Positions 35,720 to 47,592 are shown, counted from the first letter of the stretch. The stretch: 64,000 nucleotides of DNA from Lobosporangium transversale (GCF_002105155.1 NW_019029026.1:248001-312000), one strand, 5' to 3'. The notes: generated by a model not told the origin, from the sequence alone. Translations and numbers: made by a program.

Positions 35720-36560
35720 TTAATAATGAGTGGTCCCGCCTTTAACTTCCTTCACTCCTTCCAGCCTGTTAGACATAGAATCAACAGGTGTTGCTAGTTT
35801 CTCCTGTGTTGTATTGTTCTACCTTCAACAAGAGTTACTGCGAAAGCTGGAAGGTCACTTGGGAACTTGGGGTACCTATCAAGTATATCAGCTAGAAGTA
35901 ACTGCAAATGCTCAATTGGATTTATATCTGGAAAGCATGCTAATCAGTCTGAAATCTTGAGGATACTTTGCTTTGCAAGCTTGCAAGTATGGTCGGAGCA
36001 TTGTTCCCCATAAGAATACCGCCCTCTATTTTCAGCCATAAACCCGGCAAATCCACCTTGATATACATCTTCCACGAAACACTGTCCATCTCTACGATCA
36101 CATTATATCCAAATACAACCAACCGGAGCTTCTCTAGCTGTCGTAGATGCTCTACAAATCATTACAGTTGCTCTATCGCTCTTGAAAGTTGACGCCAGGC
36201 AATCGTACCTGCACTTTCCTCCGCCATACACCAAAGCCTCATCCGACTGAAGTGCTCATCTCTTTCAAAAGATCAATCCAAACTACTCGAGTTCAGCCTT
36301 CCTTGCATCAACTGTCATTAAATATGGCTTGCAGAGCTGCAATACTAACGCATGGTGTGTCCTGGCAATGCTTCTTTACTCGCTTTTTCGTCAATTGATT
36401 AGCAGCATCCTTGAGAGTAGCCCCTTCGCTCCTTGGCCTTGATGTAGTACATGGTGCTCATGGTGCCCTATTCACTCAGCGTCTTGGGCTGCCTTGAAGT
36501 CGGAACGCGAGCGGTGGTGCCTCTTTCCTGAAATGCTGATAATACTCAATGCCTTCATGG
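35720..36560 (-). pseudogene. Decayed Tc1/mariner-family transposase
   Basis: Read on the minus strand in several frames, the segment carries the landmarks of a Tc1-like transposase in the right order. ATLKDAANQLTKKRV (about 36420-36460) resembles the N-terminal helix-turn-helix region. Then come KPYLMTVDARKAELE, SDEALVYGGGK, IEGGILMGNNAPT (where intact copies read like QDNAP), FPDINPIEHL (family: SPDLNPIEHLW), LDRYPKFPSDL, and a final VDSMSNRLEGVKEVKGGTTHY with a stop at 35720. Stops and frame changes separate these blocks and one catalytic-Asp motif is altered, so no functional enzyme can be made. I could not identify the terminal inverted repeats. It sits between the centrin-like gene and the Argonaute gene. 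Confidence 0.8.
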
Positions 36561-36823
36561 ATTTCATACGTCCAGTAATGGTACACTTACTTACAATACC
36601 TAGATTTCAGCACATAATGGTTTATTTAAGCTGCTATTATTTTAGAACGGATTGATGATGCCTTTCGATAAGACGGCACAGAGCTGCACCATTAGATGTT
36701 GTGGCCTTTCTTCGATAAAAATTTTTCAACCATTATTGCGCCACGTTTGTCTTTTGTCTCCTTACATTTCACTTCCTAAAAAAAACATCCACACCCATTC
36801 AAAAATAAGAAAGTATTCCAAAG
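36561..36823 (+). promoter_or_regulatory. Upstream region of the Argonaute gene
   Basis: About 260 bases between the transposase relic and the Argonaute ATG. AT-rich with a leader containing ACATCCACACCCATTC just before the start. The promoter must lie here or within the relic. No TATA recognised. Confidence 0.35.
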
Positions 36824-39800
36824 ATGATGAGCACCGCGTCATCCGGCCCTGCGCTGACACCGAACGCGCTTCGACCAGACGGAGGCGGTAGAGCGGGTAG
36901 ACATATTCAAGTGCGAACAAACTTTTTCGCCATCAAGAAAGTAAGTAGCATTTCTGTAATTCGTCAACTTCTAAAGCCTTTCTTGTTTCATGATGAACTG
37001 ATTATTATTATTTTTTTACCTTAACAATAGCTCAAGGCAGATGTCATCTGGCAGTATGATGTCTCTATCAGTCCGGATGTTCCAGCGGAAAAGGCTAAAC
37101 AGGTAGATAAATATCCATTAGCATTCTATGAGTGCTTGCGTCACTGATTCCAGAAGATACCTATAATGAAAATACTCTTTCTACACTTTGTAGGTCTGGA
37201 AGGTAATCGAAACCACTATTCCGGAGCTGGGAGGCAACAAGATGGTCTTTGATGGCAAAGCTCAAGCCTACTCGGCCATGGACCTTGGTATCGATAAGGT
37301 CAGACACAAAGTCGAGCTATTTGATAGTGGACGCCCTGCAGCCGCAGCCCCTCCTGCTGCAGCCGCGGCCAAGAAAAAGAACGAGTTCACGGTCTCTATC
37401 GCCTTCGTGACAAAAATTGATGTCTCTGAGCTACATGCGTTCTTGAACAAGACTGGTCCTATCACCCCTAACTGCATGGTCGCCATTCAAGGTACTATGT
37501 AAAACCACTCTATTGAAGTTCGAAAAAAAAAAAAAAAAGGCATCTGATGCTGACACGATGCTTGTTTATTATAGCTTTGAACATTGCTATGTCGCATAAG
37601 CTTTTCTCGGAAATGGTTAGTGCTGGTCGCTCGGCCTATCGTCCTCAAGGTGCTCAGAACCTAGGCGGAGGTGTCGAAAAATGGGATGGCGTCTTCCAGT
37701 CCGTCCGCCCAGGACAGGGCAAACTGTATGCTAATATTGACATCGCATCAACAGCGTTTATGAAGGGTGGTAGAATGGATGATCTGATGGTAGACATCCT
37801 ACGTGCTCGCGATCAAAATGACTTGAAAAGACTCCAAAGACATGACATTATAGCCCTCCAGCGTCATTTCAAGGGGGCATCCTTCACTGTTACCCATCGT
37901 GGTGCGGACTTCAAGAAGAGGTAACTATTTATCTTCTGAACTCTGTACAAAGGATTTAGAAGCCTCTCAATATCGATAACCATTGCACGATACCTTTTTA
38001 CTCATTGTACTTTTCTATTATTATTATTTATATATATAAAAGATATAAAATCTCTGAGATTAGCGCTTCACCTGCTGACAAAATCACATTCGACCAGGAA
38101 ACTAATGATGGCAAGAAAAAGAAGGTCTCAATTCCTGAGTACTATCAAACTGCATACAACCTGAGACTTAAGTACCCCTTTTTGCCATGCATCGGCGTCA
38201 AAGCCCGTGAAGGCCAGACTATGTACTTCCCTGTCGAAGTCTGCAACATTGTTCCAGGCAAACGCTACACTAAGAAGGTATGTTTGGACTATATCGACCC
38301 AATGCCCTTGCCCCGTAATACGATCGTAAGCTGTCTTATTAACATTCACTCTTAATGTGTTGCTCCTTCCCTTCATTGCTACAGCTCAATGAGGAACAAA
38401 CTACAGCGATGATCAAGAGTACCTGCCTCCGCCCGCAAGCGAGAATGGAAAAGATCTATGACAGCCTGCGCGTTCTGGACTTTGACCGAAACGAATATCT
38501 CCAGAGATTTGGAATGGAAATCTCAAGGGAAATGGCAGTTGTTCCTGCGCGTATTCTGGCTCCTCCACGCATTGTCTATCGTGACAGGGTTGAGGTTACC
38601 CCTCAATTCGGTGGCTGGCAAATGAATCCACAAAGAAAAATGGTGCAAGGCTCCGAATTGAGATCATGGGGTGTCCTTGTCTACGAGCGACCAGAGTACG
38701 TGCCTGGGCTTGATGTAGTTGGATGTTTTCGCACTGAAGCTGAGAAAACTAACGAGGATCTAATAATTTATTTTTTAGTCGTCTCCGCGAAGATGCAGTG
38801 AGGAGATTCGTCCGTGAATTGGTTACAACTCTCAATGAAAATGGTGAGCCAAACATACCTTAGTTGCATTGTTCTGCTAAGTGATATAACGGCTATAGCT
38901 AACCACAATCGGGAACACTTTAGGTATGAATGTCTCTCAACCAAATCCGCCCATCCGCCATGCCCAAATGGGCTCGGTTAACAAAACTGTGGATTCTTTT
39001 CTTGATGAGGTGAAGCAGAAATGTGGCTCACCTGTAAATCGTAAGTTAAATTGGTCGCCTTTTTCTTACTCTAACAATTATAAATAATCCTAGTGGAGTG
39101 GATAATTTACTCTTTTCGTATATTTTTGCGCGCCTGAATCCAGTGCTTCTGGTGGTAATGCCTAACAAGTGTCAGACGTATTCCGCCCTCAAAACGTACT
39201 GCGAAACGACGCACAGCAATGGTGTGATGACTCAGTGTGCCCTGTCTAAAAACGTATCGCGGGTTAATAAGCAGTACTGTGGTAACCTTGGGCTGAAGAT
39301 TAACGCAAAGGTAAAGCAATCGTTTACTGATATTGCTTTCTTTAGTTTATTGTCAGGAGCCTGCGGTGCTGATATATATATTTTTTTCAGTTGGGAGGCG
39401 TTAATAGTTGTCTGCCGTCCAACTCTGTTCCGTTCTTGACTCAAGTGCCAACTATGATTCTTGGAGCAGACGTGACTCATCCGGCTCCCGGTGAGAACAA
39501 ACCTTCCGTTGTTGCCGTTGTTGGATCGATGGATCACAATGCATTCAGATATGCAGGTCGACTCAAAGTCCAAGAGAGTCGCGTTGAAGTAATATACTCT
39601 CTCAGAATAATCTTTACTGAATAGCTTCAACCCTTTACATCATTTTTTAACGCAACCTTCTTTTCATTAGGTGATTGAAGGCTTAAAATTCTTGGTGTAT
39701 CACTTATTGGTAGCGTTCAAGGATCGTAACAGAGTGTATCCACAGCGGATCTTGTTTTACAGAGACGGAGTGTCAGAAGGCCAGTACGAACAAGTCATGC

Positions 39801-40485
39801 GGACCGAAGTCCAGGCCGTCCGGGAGGCTTGTGATCACATTAATCGTAAGTGCTCAGTATGGACAAAAAAAAGAGAGAGAGGGAAGGTTGTACTGATTTT
39901 TTTTAAACGCTTTATCCAATTTAGAAACGCAAAAGCCTCCCACTCCATATAACCCAAAAGTCACCTTCTGTGTGGTGAAAAAACGGCATCATGCTCGTCT
40001 CTTCCCAATGAACCCGAATGATGCTGATAAATCCGGCAACTGTATTGCAGGCACTGTTGTAGATTCCGTTATTACTCATCCAACGGAATTTGACTTCTGT
40101 AAGTAGCTACAAAAGTCGGTATAATACTTGCTATTGGCATTTCATCGATTGTCTCTCATATTCTCAACTATACTTTTTTAATTCAACGAATCCAGATCTG
40201 CAGAGTCACGGCGGTCTCCAGGGAACGTCACGTCCTACTCTATACCACGTTCTCTTAGATGAGAACAAGTTCACTTCTGACAGCCTGCAAGAGTTGACTT
40301 TTAAACTGTGCCACGTGTACGCACGCTGTACTAAGTCCGTGAGCATTGTACCCTCGGTGTATTACGCACACTTGCTCGCATTCCGTGCTCGGCACTACCA
40401 AGGCGGCGATTTTTCGGACGCTGCAAGCACTTCAAGCGGTAGCAGTGCTCAAGGACCGACCTTCGAAACCTCGGTATTACACTGA
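36824..40485 (+). CDS. AGO: Argonaute protein, catalytic tetrad intact
   Basis: Core of RNA silencing: binds small RNAs and cuts matching RNA. Thirteen exons (36824-36940, 37031-37102, 37194-37491, 37575-37920, 38043-38277, 38385-38695, 38779-38843, 38924-39040, 39144-39310, 39391-39588, 39671-39845, 39925-40098, 40196-40485) join to 854 residues. The start could also be the next ATG, 36827. Order: N domain ([21 protein letters not shown]); an Ala/Pro linker; PAZ ([36 protein letters not shown]); MID with [36 protein letters not shown] for the guide 5' end; PIWI with [74 protein letters not shown] and [13 protein letters not shown]. Asp, Glu, Asp and His of the DEDH set are all present, so slicing is expected. 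There is no long RGG-rich N-terminus. Confidence 0.96.
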
Positions 40486-40891
40486 ATCTGAACTTGTTCT
40501 TTTTTTGTTATTGCTTTTGTTTTCATGAATCAAAGATCCATACTCTAACACCCCATCACCCTTTACATACTAAACATATATAGAACGGTATTAAGAACGT
40601 GATGTACTTTGTCTAGTTTGACAGTCCATCATACCCCACAATTTCACGAATCGCGTTTTGTGGCCGGCCTTTCAGGAAACAAATAGTAGCAGTAACATAA
40701 AAAAAAAAAAAAAAAAAAAAAAAGAATCAGAGTAGCAAACAGTTTTCTTTTTTTTTTGTATTCAATGCTTGATATCGAAGATTGGTGAGATGAAGACGAT
40801 TATCGACAATATTTCAAAATCAATAAAGCAATTCTGCACTATAAATACTTGGTGGTAAGGACTATTGGTTCAACGAGTGGTTACTATTTAT
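40486..40891. other. Convergent 3' region, Argonaute and FYR genes
   Basis: No gene. Contains a 23-base A run near 40701-40723 and a T run near 40748-40758, with AATAAA-like signals for both converging genes (for example near 40820-40828). No terminator structure assigned. Confidence 0.5.
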
Positions 40892-41295
40892 TCACAGAGC
40901 CTTTTCAGAATTAGTCGAGTCGGTTTTTGTCGTGTCTCCAGATTCTTGGTTGTCATGACGGGATGCAAACTCCGCAAGTCGCTTCTCTTCCTCTACAACA
41001 GCATTTACAGTATCCCAATCCTCATATCCATCTAGCTCTTCGATCAATTTTTGGGTGATTGGATCAGAGAACCCGAAGAAGAGAGGTCCACTGATTCGTG
41101 TACCTTTGGAGTGACTTGCCAAACATGCCTTGGTCCACGGTAACGTAGGAGATGTCCCTTCAAACCGTTTACCGCTAGCAGACTCGACAATGAATAAGGG
41201 GCCTTCGGGTCCTTCCTGGATCTCCATCATATATCGCTCTCGAAAGACATACTTCTCTGCCTTGTAGCCGATAGGATATGGATGTCGAAACATAC

Positions 41296-41387
<92 letters not shown>

Positions 41388-41407
41388 TAAAATAAAGTAA
41401 ATAAATA

Positions 41408-41445
<38 letters not shown>

Positions 41446-42615
41446 TAGCTCAGTTAACAAAAAAGAAACAAGTAGAGTGATGTTGTGTGCGCAATCTTTT
41501 AATCCGTCTATCCTCTCACTTACTCCTTTCCCACTCCAGTATTTCAATCTATGCTTCTTTCCTTTATAAAGATGACCAATATCCCAAATTGTGGTCGCGA
41601 TGCTTCCTATAAAGATAGAGAAAGAGAAGCGCTGGGAATAAATAATAAAGAATAGAGCATTTCCTTATATTTGTAAGCAACTCGACCCTTTCTCACCTAG
41701 AGTCAAAGGCACTCCACAGAGAGAAATCACAGATTCAGTTTGATAGCTAGTAGTTTGTTTTCTGCCCATCCACCGCTGTTTCTTTGAATAGGACTCCAAA
41801 CTAGAAGTTGGTATAAAGCTACCAAGGTTTTGGTCTTTATAATCGCCTCCCTGCCCTTGCTCGTGTTCCCTCTGCGCTTGCTGTTCTGTCATTTCATTCA
41901 GATTCAAATGTGAACCATTATTCTCGAGCGCTTCTAAATCCACGTGGCTGTAATCCGGCGCAGCTTCGCCTCGTATCCTTTTCGAGGATCGCGTCTGGAT
42001 GAGCCGAACAAACTTAGTTTCTTTAGGTTTTCGCATCCGTTTCCTAGCGGATGAAGGTCCTTTGGCAGAAGAAGACGAAGGTGAATATATATATTCTTCA
42101 TCATCAAGGACCTTGTCTCGAGAGGATTTGTATGATGAAATTGTAGGTGGTATGGAAGAACGATGATAAGAGAAATTCATGGGGCTGAGACCCAGCTGTA
42201 TCATGAGTTGCTGGTTTCGTAGGATGTTGCGTTGCCGCTGCGCTTCATAATCATCGTCCTCTTTCTCCTCCTCATCACCATCTTCTACTAGTTCTTTTGC
42301 TTGCTTTTTATCTTGATAATTCTCCTCTTCTTCATATGTGCCTTGGGCCTTCTGATCCTGTTTGTTGTCGTCCTGCTTTTGTTGCACTTCCTCGTCTTTG
42401 ATTTGTTTTTTATTACTCTGGCTACAAACATACTTATTCGTTTTGCTTTGCTCAAGTTCTATTTTCATTTCCTTCGCTGTGACTTCTGTTATCCCTGGTT
42501 CGTGAGAATCTTCATGGTTGGTATGATCGCGATCTTTGCTCTGTGACAGCGATGAAGGCGTGTAGATGTCATCTGTAATCTTAAGCGCATCAATAGTCTG
42601 TTCAATCATTGCCAT
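40892..42615 (-). CDS. FYRN/FYRC-domain nuclear protein
   Basis: Three exons, 42615-41697, 41606-41524 and 41296-40892, joining to 468 residues. The first 300 residues are highly charged and probably disordered (QKQDDNKQDQKAQ, EDGDEEEKEDDDYEAQ), with a basic patch ARKRMRKPKETKF likely to be a nuclear signal. The F/Y-rich module follows: LCGVPLTLG-SIATTIWDIGHLYKG, KYWSGKG, FRHPYPIGYKAEKYVFRERY (FYRN), then FEGTSPTLPWTKACLAS and RISGPLFFGFSDPITQKLIEEL (FYRC). Proteins with this pair include trithorax-type methyltransferases, TBRG1 and fungal homologues. This one has no SET, PHD or JmjC part, so a TBRG1-like chromatin role is the nearest comparison. The second intron (41297-41523) is made almost wholly of T12, A28 and ATA/TAA repeats. 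Confidence 0.85.
41298..41447. repeat. T/A homopolymer pair plus (TAA)n microsatellite in an intron
   Basis: T run, then a 28-base A run (41310-41337), then about 110 bases of TAA/AATA repeat. All of it lies inside intron 2 of the FYR-domain gene, ending one base pair from the acceptor. Seen directly. Confidence 0.9.
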
Positions 42616-42814
42616 TGACTGGGTCCGTTACGCGTCTCGATGCTTAATGGTCTTGATCTTGATTTATCAATCTATCAAGCGTTTTTTTTTTTTTTTTTTT
42701 TTTTTTTTTGCACAGATACAAATCTTGTGACAATTTCACTTAAAGAGGTTCCAGAATGGCTTGCATTTTTTGTGCTTACTTTATTTTATTTTATTTTTTT
42801 TCGTGACAAGCTCC
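42616..42814. other. Short gap between FYR gene start and fucosyltransferase-like gene end
   Basis: Both neighbours are minus-strand, so this 199-base stretch must hold the FYR gene promoter and the downstream gene's 3' end. It has a 30-base T run (about 42680-42709). On the minus strand this A run lies just upstream of the FYR start. Nothing else seen. Confidence 0.4.
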
Positions 42815-45159
42815 TCATGGTATACCAAGTTGCTTCTGTTCTTTAGTTAATAGTCTGTCAGTACCAGGCTTGAAAAAATAATTATTATGTCGTTCTTTGA
42901 CCTTTTCGTTGATAAATGGAGGGCGAATGCGACTTTGATAGTCTTGCGCGAAGCGAAGGTTTACAATCCCGCCTGTGAAGCTACTGGACATAGTGCCATA
43001 AAACCGCGTAGCGCGAGCGCATATTAGTTGCTCGACAAGACCGAGCCAATCTTCAAAGACTACCAAGTGGCCAAACCTCTCCATAAAGTATCCATCCATC
43101 AGGTCTTTAACGAAAACTGCACCAAGAGAACGGAAGGATTCGATAATCTGTGGTGATACTTCATCTGTAGCCATATAAAAGAGCCTGGAAGCCTCGTCTA
43201 TGCTTTTGTTAATATTTTCATCTGTCACATCCGTAAATACAGACTCGACAGCGTCCTTGACGCAAGAAATCATCCATTCAGTGTCAAACTCTTGCCAACC
43301 ATGCTTGTCAGTGATAAAATCGCCACGGCGTACATGCATCGACAAGAGGAGCCAATTCGAGTCATCGGAAGGATCACTATGGCCAAGACTAAGGTCTGCC
43401 TTGAAATATCTTTTTTGTAGCATGTCTTTGAGTCTTCTCCATAGATAGTCGGCAGCTTCAAAAACTACGGGTGCGAACCGAAGAAAAGTGGTTGCAATAG
43501 TCCTATGCCGTTCTGCACCTTCAATAGAAGAATATATGATGGGGATCCAGCCTGTTGTATGAAACTGTCCCTCTATCGAGAGGATCCGTGCAGAGACAAA
43601 GCCAAGTTCTTCATGAAGATCTACATAGTTTTCAATCCTGCAAGTTGCAAATCCTGGAAAGCGTGCCTCCCAGGGGATTTGGTCTGCCAGAGGGTCCTCT
43701 GTTGGCGGGACACATGTGCCGTTGTCTAACACTGGTGACTTCTCGTAATATATCGCCATCTGATTCTCCTTTTGTTCTTGTGGATTTATGAAGGAATAGC
43801 TGTCGTCAATGGAGGTCGTGGAATTTACAGGAAAATACTCGAAATCCAAGGACCACTGTACAATCTTATTTAAAGCACCACCACGTACGTCTGCGAACGC
43901 GTAAAACAACTCTCGGGACCTAAAGGACCCATTTTCATTCCCTTTCGCAGCATTAGCGCGCTCAGCGAATGAAGGGATATGCATTATGTCGACAATACCG
44001 TTTCTCACGATATTATCAATCACAGAAAGCTCCTCCTGCTCTTCCAGATCCCACGTTTCACGTTGTATCCTTTCAATGGTGCCAGCCCAGTTGGTCTGCT
44101 CTCTATAGCTGGCCACTATGCTGGTCCCTCCATTTCCTTCTATACCCATTTCTTGGCTGCCGATTGAAGGCTGTGTTGCATTGGTGTCATGGCTGCTAAC
44201 TCTAGGTATGTGATAGCTGTCTATACCTATAGATCGCGATGAATTATGGTTGTTGGTAGTCCGTTGCTTCAGATCCTGTTGATATCGTATATGATCCAGC
44301 CAAAAGGAAGTCTGTCCTCCGAAATTGTAATCTGTGAGCGGTTCTGCATCCTTCGGGGCACCCACTACTTGGTTCATAAACATCTCATAGTCGATTACAC
44401 GCATCTTTTGTGAAAGCAACTGAAGGTCAAAAAAATAACCAAGGTCGAGAGCCACTGTACTTTCTTGATCATTCCGCCCAATATTATTCAGATCCAATGG
44501 AGTCGCAATCATAGCACAGACTGTATCATTTGAGCAATTGCGGATGCGAAGACGATTGGGCAAAACGAGTGTACGATTCAATAGCTCGGATAGATATAAA
44601 CCTCTTTCGATCATGTAGCTGGTTTGAATAAGAGATGGAAACACAATGGAGGAAATCGTTTTCAGATTTTTGTTAAACCACATGGTAATTGGCAGAGAGT
44701 CAACATAGTGCAAAAGGAAATAAACTGGCATTACCGCATGTTGTTAAAGCCCAGCCACGGGCTATAATCTATCAGCAGAAATGTCTCACGATCCAAATTG
44801 CGTCGAGGTAATGTCGTAAGATCAATAAGGATTCCGTCTGTTCCATCAGAAATATGGGGTAGTCCAACTCGAATTGTACAGAAGAATAATGTGCTGAGAA
44901 GCAATATCGTTATGAATCCTGAACAAAGCACGGGTTGAAAAAGTCTCCTTAGTTCATGGCCAGCACCCATAACGGCAGCATTAATGATACCTATCGTTAG
45001 GCGCAGCTGCGAAGGCTTCGAGCTTCCGTTCTTGGGCGGCCGAGCCTCTACGTCTTCATCCAGCGTATGACTACTGCTGTTTTTGATACCATTTTTACTG
45101 ATTGATCGACGTGGCCTTAAACGGCGATGGTGGATGCTATTTACTTTGTCTGTGGCCAT
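42815..45159 (-). CDS. O-fucosyltransferase-like type II membrane glycosyltransferase
   Basis: Two exons, 45159-44735 and 44618-42815, joining to 742 residues. The 116-base intron is supported by the restored motif SPWLGFNNMRYMIERGLYLSELLNRTLVLPNRL. Layout: basic cytosolic tail (HHRRLRPRRSISK), one membrane segment near residues 79-98 (LCSGFITILLLSTLFFCTI), then a lumenal domain. The catalytic-type region holds LLLSMHVRRGDFI (the HxRRGDF motif that binds GDP-fucose in the family), LFYMATDEVSP, FGHLVVFEDWLGLVEQLICARATRFYGTMSSSFTGGI. These are GT-B GDP-fucose O-fucosyltransferase features; a Golgi or ER location is inferred from topology. Possible N-glycosylation sequons (NRT, NCSND, NATQPS) suit a lumenal domain. 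Acceptor unknown. A lysine/arginine-rich C-terminus follows. Confidence 0.82.
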
Positions 45160-45774
45160 TTTTTTTTTTTTTTTTTTTTTTGAAGAGCGTGATGGTAGAA
45201 TTATTTAGCTATTGCTTTTTTTGTCAAGTCGATTACTGGCAAGTGTCTTGACAAGGAAGAAAAAAGAGAGGAGAAAAGGATTCTTGATTCCTCTTACTCC
45301 TTTTTATAATATTGCTTACTTCCGCAAAGAGAAGAACACGCGAATGATATTCAATTTCATTCCATCTTAAAAATGAGGAGCATGTCTCTCGAGATAAAAA
45401 AGAATAAGTGCCATCTCTTCAGTTCCTGTGGGTGGTCTGTGCTACATTCATGCGCCCATTGCGAGATCCATTGTACAGAGAGAGCAAGGTCGTGCGCACA
45501 AATTTGATGCAGACACATGCTTGGGATAAAGATTTGTGACTTCCCATTGGGTTTCGGTGCTTGTTTTTTTTTTTTTTTTTTTTTTTTTCTCCCACCCTTG
45601 TTCTTTACCTTGCCCTTACCAGCCGTCAAGTTGCTCCCAGTTCTCTTTCCTTTCTTCAACTATATTCCGCCCTACTATTCTGTTTGTTGAGTAGCATTTC
45701 TCATATAGGAGTACGGCCCTTATTATACTTCTACACATAACAGTTTCTACAACGTGTCGCAACTACAGACAACA
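45160..45774. promoter_or_regulatory. Divergent promoter region, fucosyltransferase-like and PRS1 genes
   Basis: On the minus strand TATAAAAAGG (about 45301-45310) lies some 145 bases before the fucosyltransferase-like ATG. Poly-T runs lie at 45160-45180 and 45565-45588. The plus-strand side should hold the PRS1 promoter and an untranslated first exon ending at 45775. Confidence 0.45.
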
Positions 45775-47592
45775 AGTATGGATTTTTTTTCCCTTTTTGC
45801 ATTTGCATTTGCATTTGCATCTGTAATTCATCCTTCAAATGTGCTCCATTGAGGAGGAAACCATAGATACATACATTGGTCTGACTAGTCTTCTTATTGC
45901 TTTTGTATGGATCTCCTTGTATCGGAACATCTCTTGTTGTGCTCAATTGATGTCCTTGTGCAGTGAGAAAGACGAAAATCTTTGGAGGTTCTTCTCACCC
46001 TGAGATCACTGCATTGATCGCTGGCCGACTCGGTGTTGAGCCTGGGGCTGTTAAATTATCGCAATTTAAGAACAAGGAGACCTCAGTGGAAATTGGTATG
46101 ACCGAGTTGCTCATGTGATTGAAATATTCCGAGATATTTAAAAGGAAGTCTAACGCTCTGCTTTATTTTGCACTCCATGATATGATTTGGGGACATGCTT
46201 AAACAGGTGTATCTGTTCGTAATGAGGATGTGTATATTATCCAGTCTGGATCTCCAAAGATCAACGATTCGTTGATGGAGCTCTTGATTATGATCAATGC
46301 CTGTAAAGGTGCTTCCGCTCAGCGTATCACTGCTGTCATTCCATATTTCCCTTATTCAAAACAAAGCAAGAAGAAGAAGCATCGTGGAGCTATTGCTGCT
46401 AAACGTAAGCCATTTTATTATTTTTACATTATTGCTCTAATATTTTCGTCAAGTATCTTAACGGCACATTAACTCAAAGATGTTTCTATTGTTGACTCTT
46501 TCCGATAAAATCTTTGATGATAATATTTTAGTTGTTGCTAATATTCTTTCGATTTCCGGCGTGGATCATATCATCACTATGGACCTCCATGCATCACAAA
46601 TGCAAGGATTCTTCAACATTCCTGTTGATAACCTCTATGCTGAGCCAACAATCTCCAAGTGGATTCAGGAAAATGTTCAAGACTGGGAGAACGGTGTTGT
46701 TGTTAGTAAGAACGCTGGAGGAGCCAAGAGGTAATAGTTGGGCGCCAATTATTGATATATGCGTAGATAACAGTATTTAACCCAAGGTTAAAACCTAACT
46801 GACCATGTCTTTAACTGCGGTATAAACATCTCACAGGGTTACTTCACTTGCAGATCGCCTCAACATTGACTTCGCACTGATTCACATGGACAGATCCAGG
46901 AAAGGCCCGACATTTGGTCCTGACCATTCTCTTTCAAAACCAGAGAACATTTATAACAGATTAGAGGAGGAGGACGATGAGGACGACAGCATGGTGGATG
47001 CTGAGACTGGTCATGAAATTCACCGTTCCGAGAATGCTGATGAAACCTCGATGATGACGCTCGTAGGCGATGTCCAGGACAAAGTCTGCTTCATAGTTGT
47101 AAGTTAACGAGTTGGAACCTTTTTTTTCCCGACTACACTATTCATCTTTTATGAGAAAATTAATCGCAAACAAAAACAAAAACAAAAACAAAAACAAAAA
47201 CAAAAACAAAAAAAATGGCACTAATCTTTTTATTATTATTATTATTTCCACATTGGGTATCAATGATGCATCGATCATAGGATGATATGATTGACGGCTG
47301 TCATTCTTTTTTGGAGGCTGCAGACAATTTGGTTAGCCACGGAGCAAAGCAGGTCTACATCATTGCAACACATGGAATTCTCAGTGGCAACTCTTTGCGC
47401 CAGATCGAGGATTGCACTAACGTGCATAAGATTGTTGTCACTAATACCTATCCAATTCCTTTGGAAAAGCGTGCACTCTGCCCCAAGCTTACTGTCCTCG
47501 ATATCACCCCTACGCTGGCTGAAGCTATCCGTCGTACTCATAATGGTGAGAGTATTAGTTACTTGTTCCACCAAGTCCCTAAAAACTTGTAA
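45775..47592 (+). CDS. PRS1: Ribose-phosphate diphosphokinase, PRS1-type subunit
   Basis: Makes PRPP from ribose-5-phosphate and ATP for nucleotide, His and Trp synthesis. Proposed exons: single coding base 45775, then 45964-46095, 46207-46404, 46532-46730, 46837-47098 and 47281-47592, joining to 367 residues. The ATG appears to be built as A|TG across the first intron (donor GTATGG, acceptor TGTGCAG); without it no in-frame ATG precedes [14 protein letters not shown], because a stop lies just upstream. Motifs: [70 protein letters not shown], and the PRPP loop [14 protein letters not shown], followed by ATHGILSG. An acidic insertion ([15 protein letters not shown]) sits where yeast Prs1 carries its non-homologous region, and DDMIDxxxSF is the Prs1 variant of DDMIDTAGT. 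In yeast this type works with a canonical partner subunit. Confidence 0.9.
47166..47209. repeat. (AAAAAC)n microsatellite in PRS1 intron
   Basis: Seven or so AAAAAC units followed by an A run inside the last PRS1 intron. A shorter (TTTGCA)n array lies in the first intron near 45798-45822. Confidence 0.85.

Noticed and set aside
41339-41447. TAA/ATA array as a CRISPR-like or satellite array
   Set aside because: It is a simple trinucleotide microsatellite inside an intron with no spacers.
44619-44731. MPVYFLLHYVDS start for the fucosyltransferase-like protein
   Set aside because: This frame reads through an intron. Joining 44735 to 44618 restores the conserved GFNNMRYMIERGLYL and adds the cytosolic tail and membrane segment.
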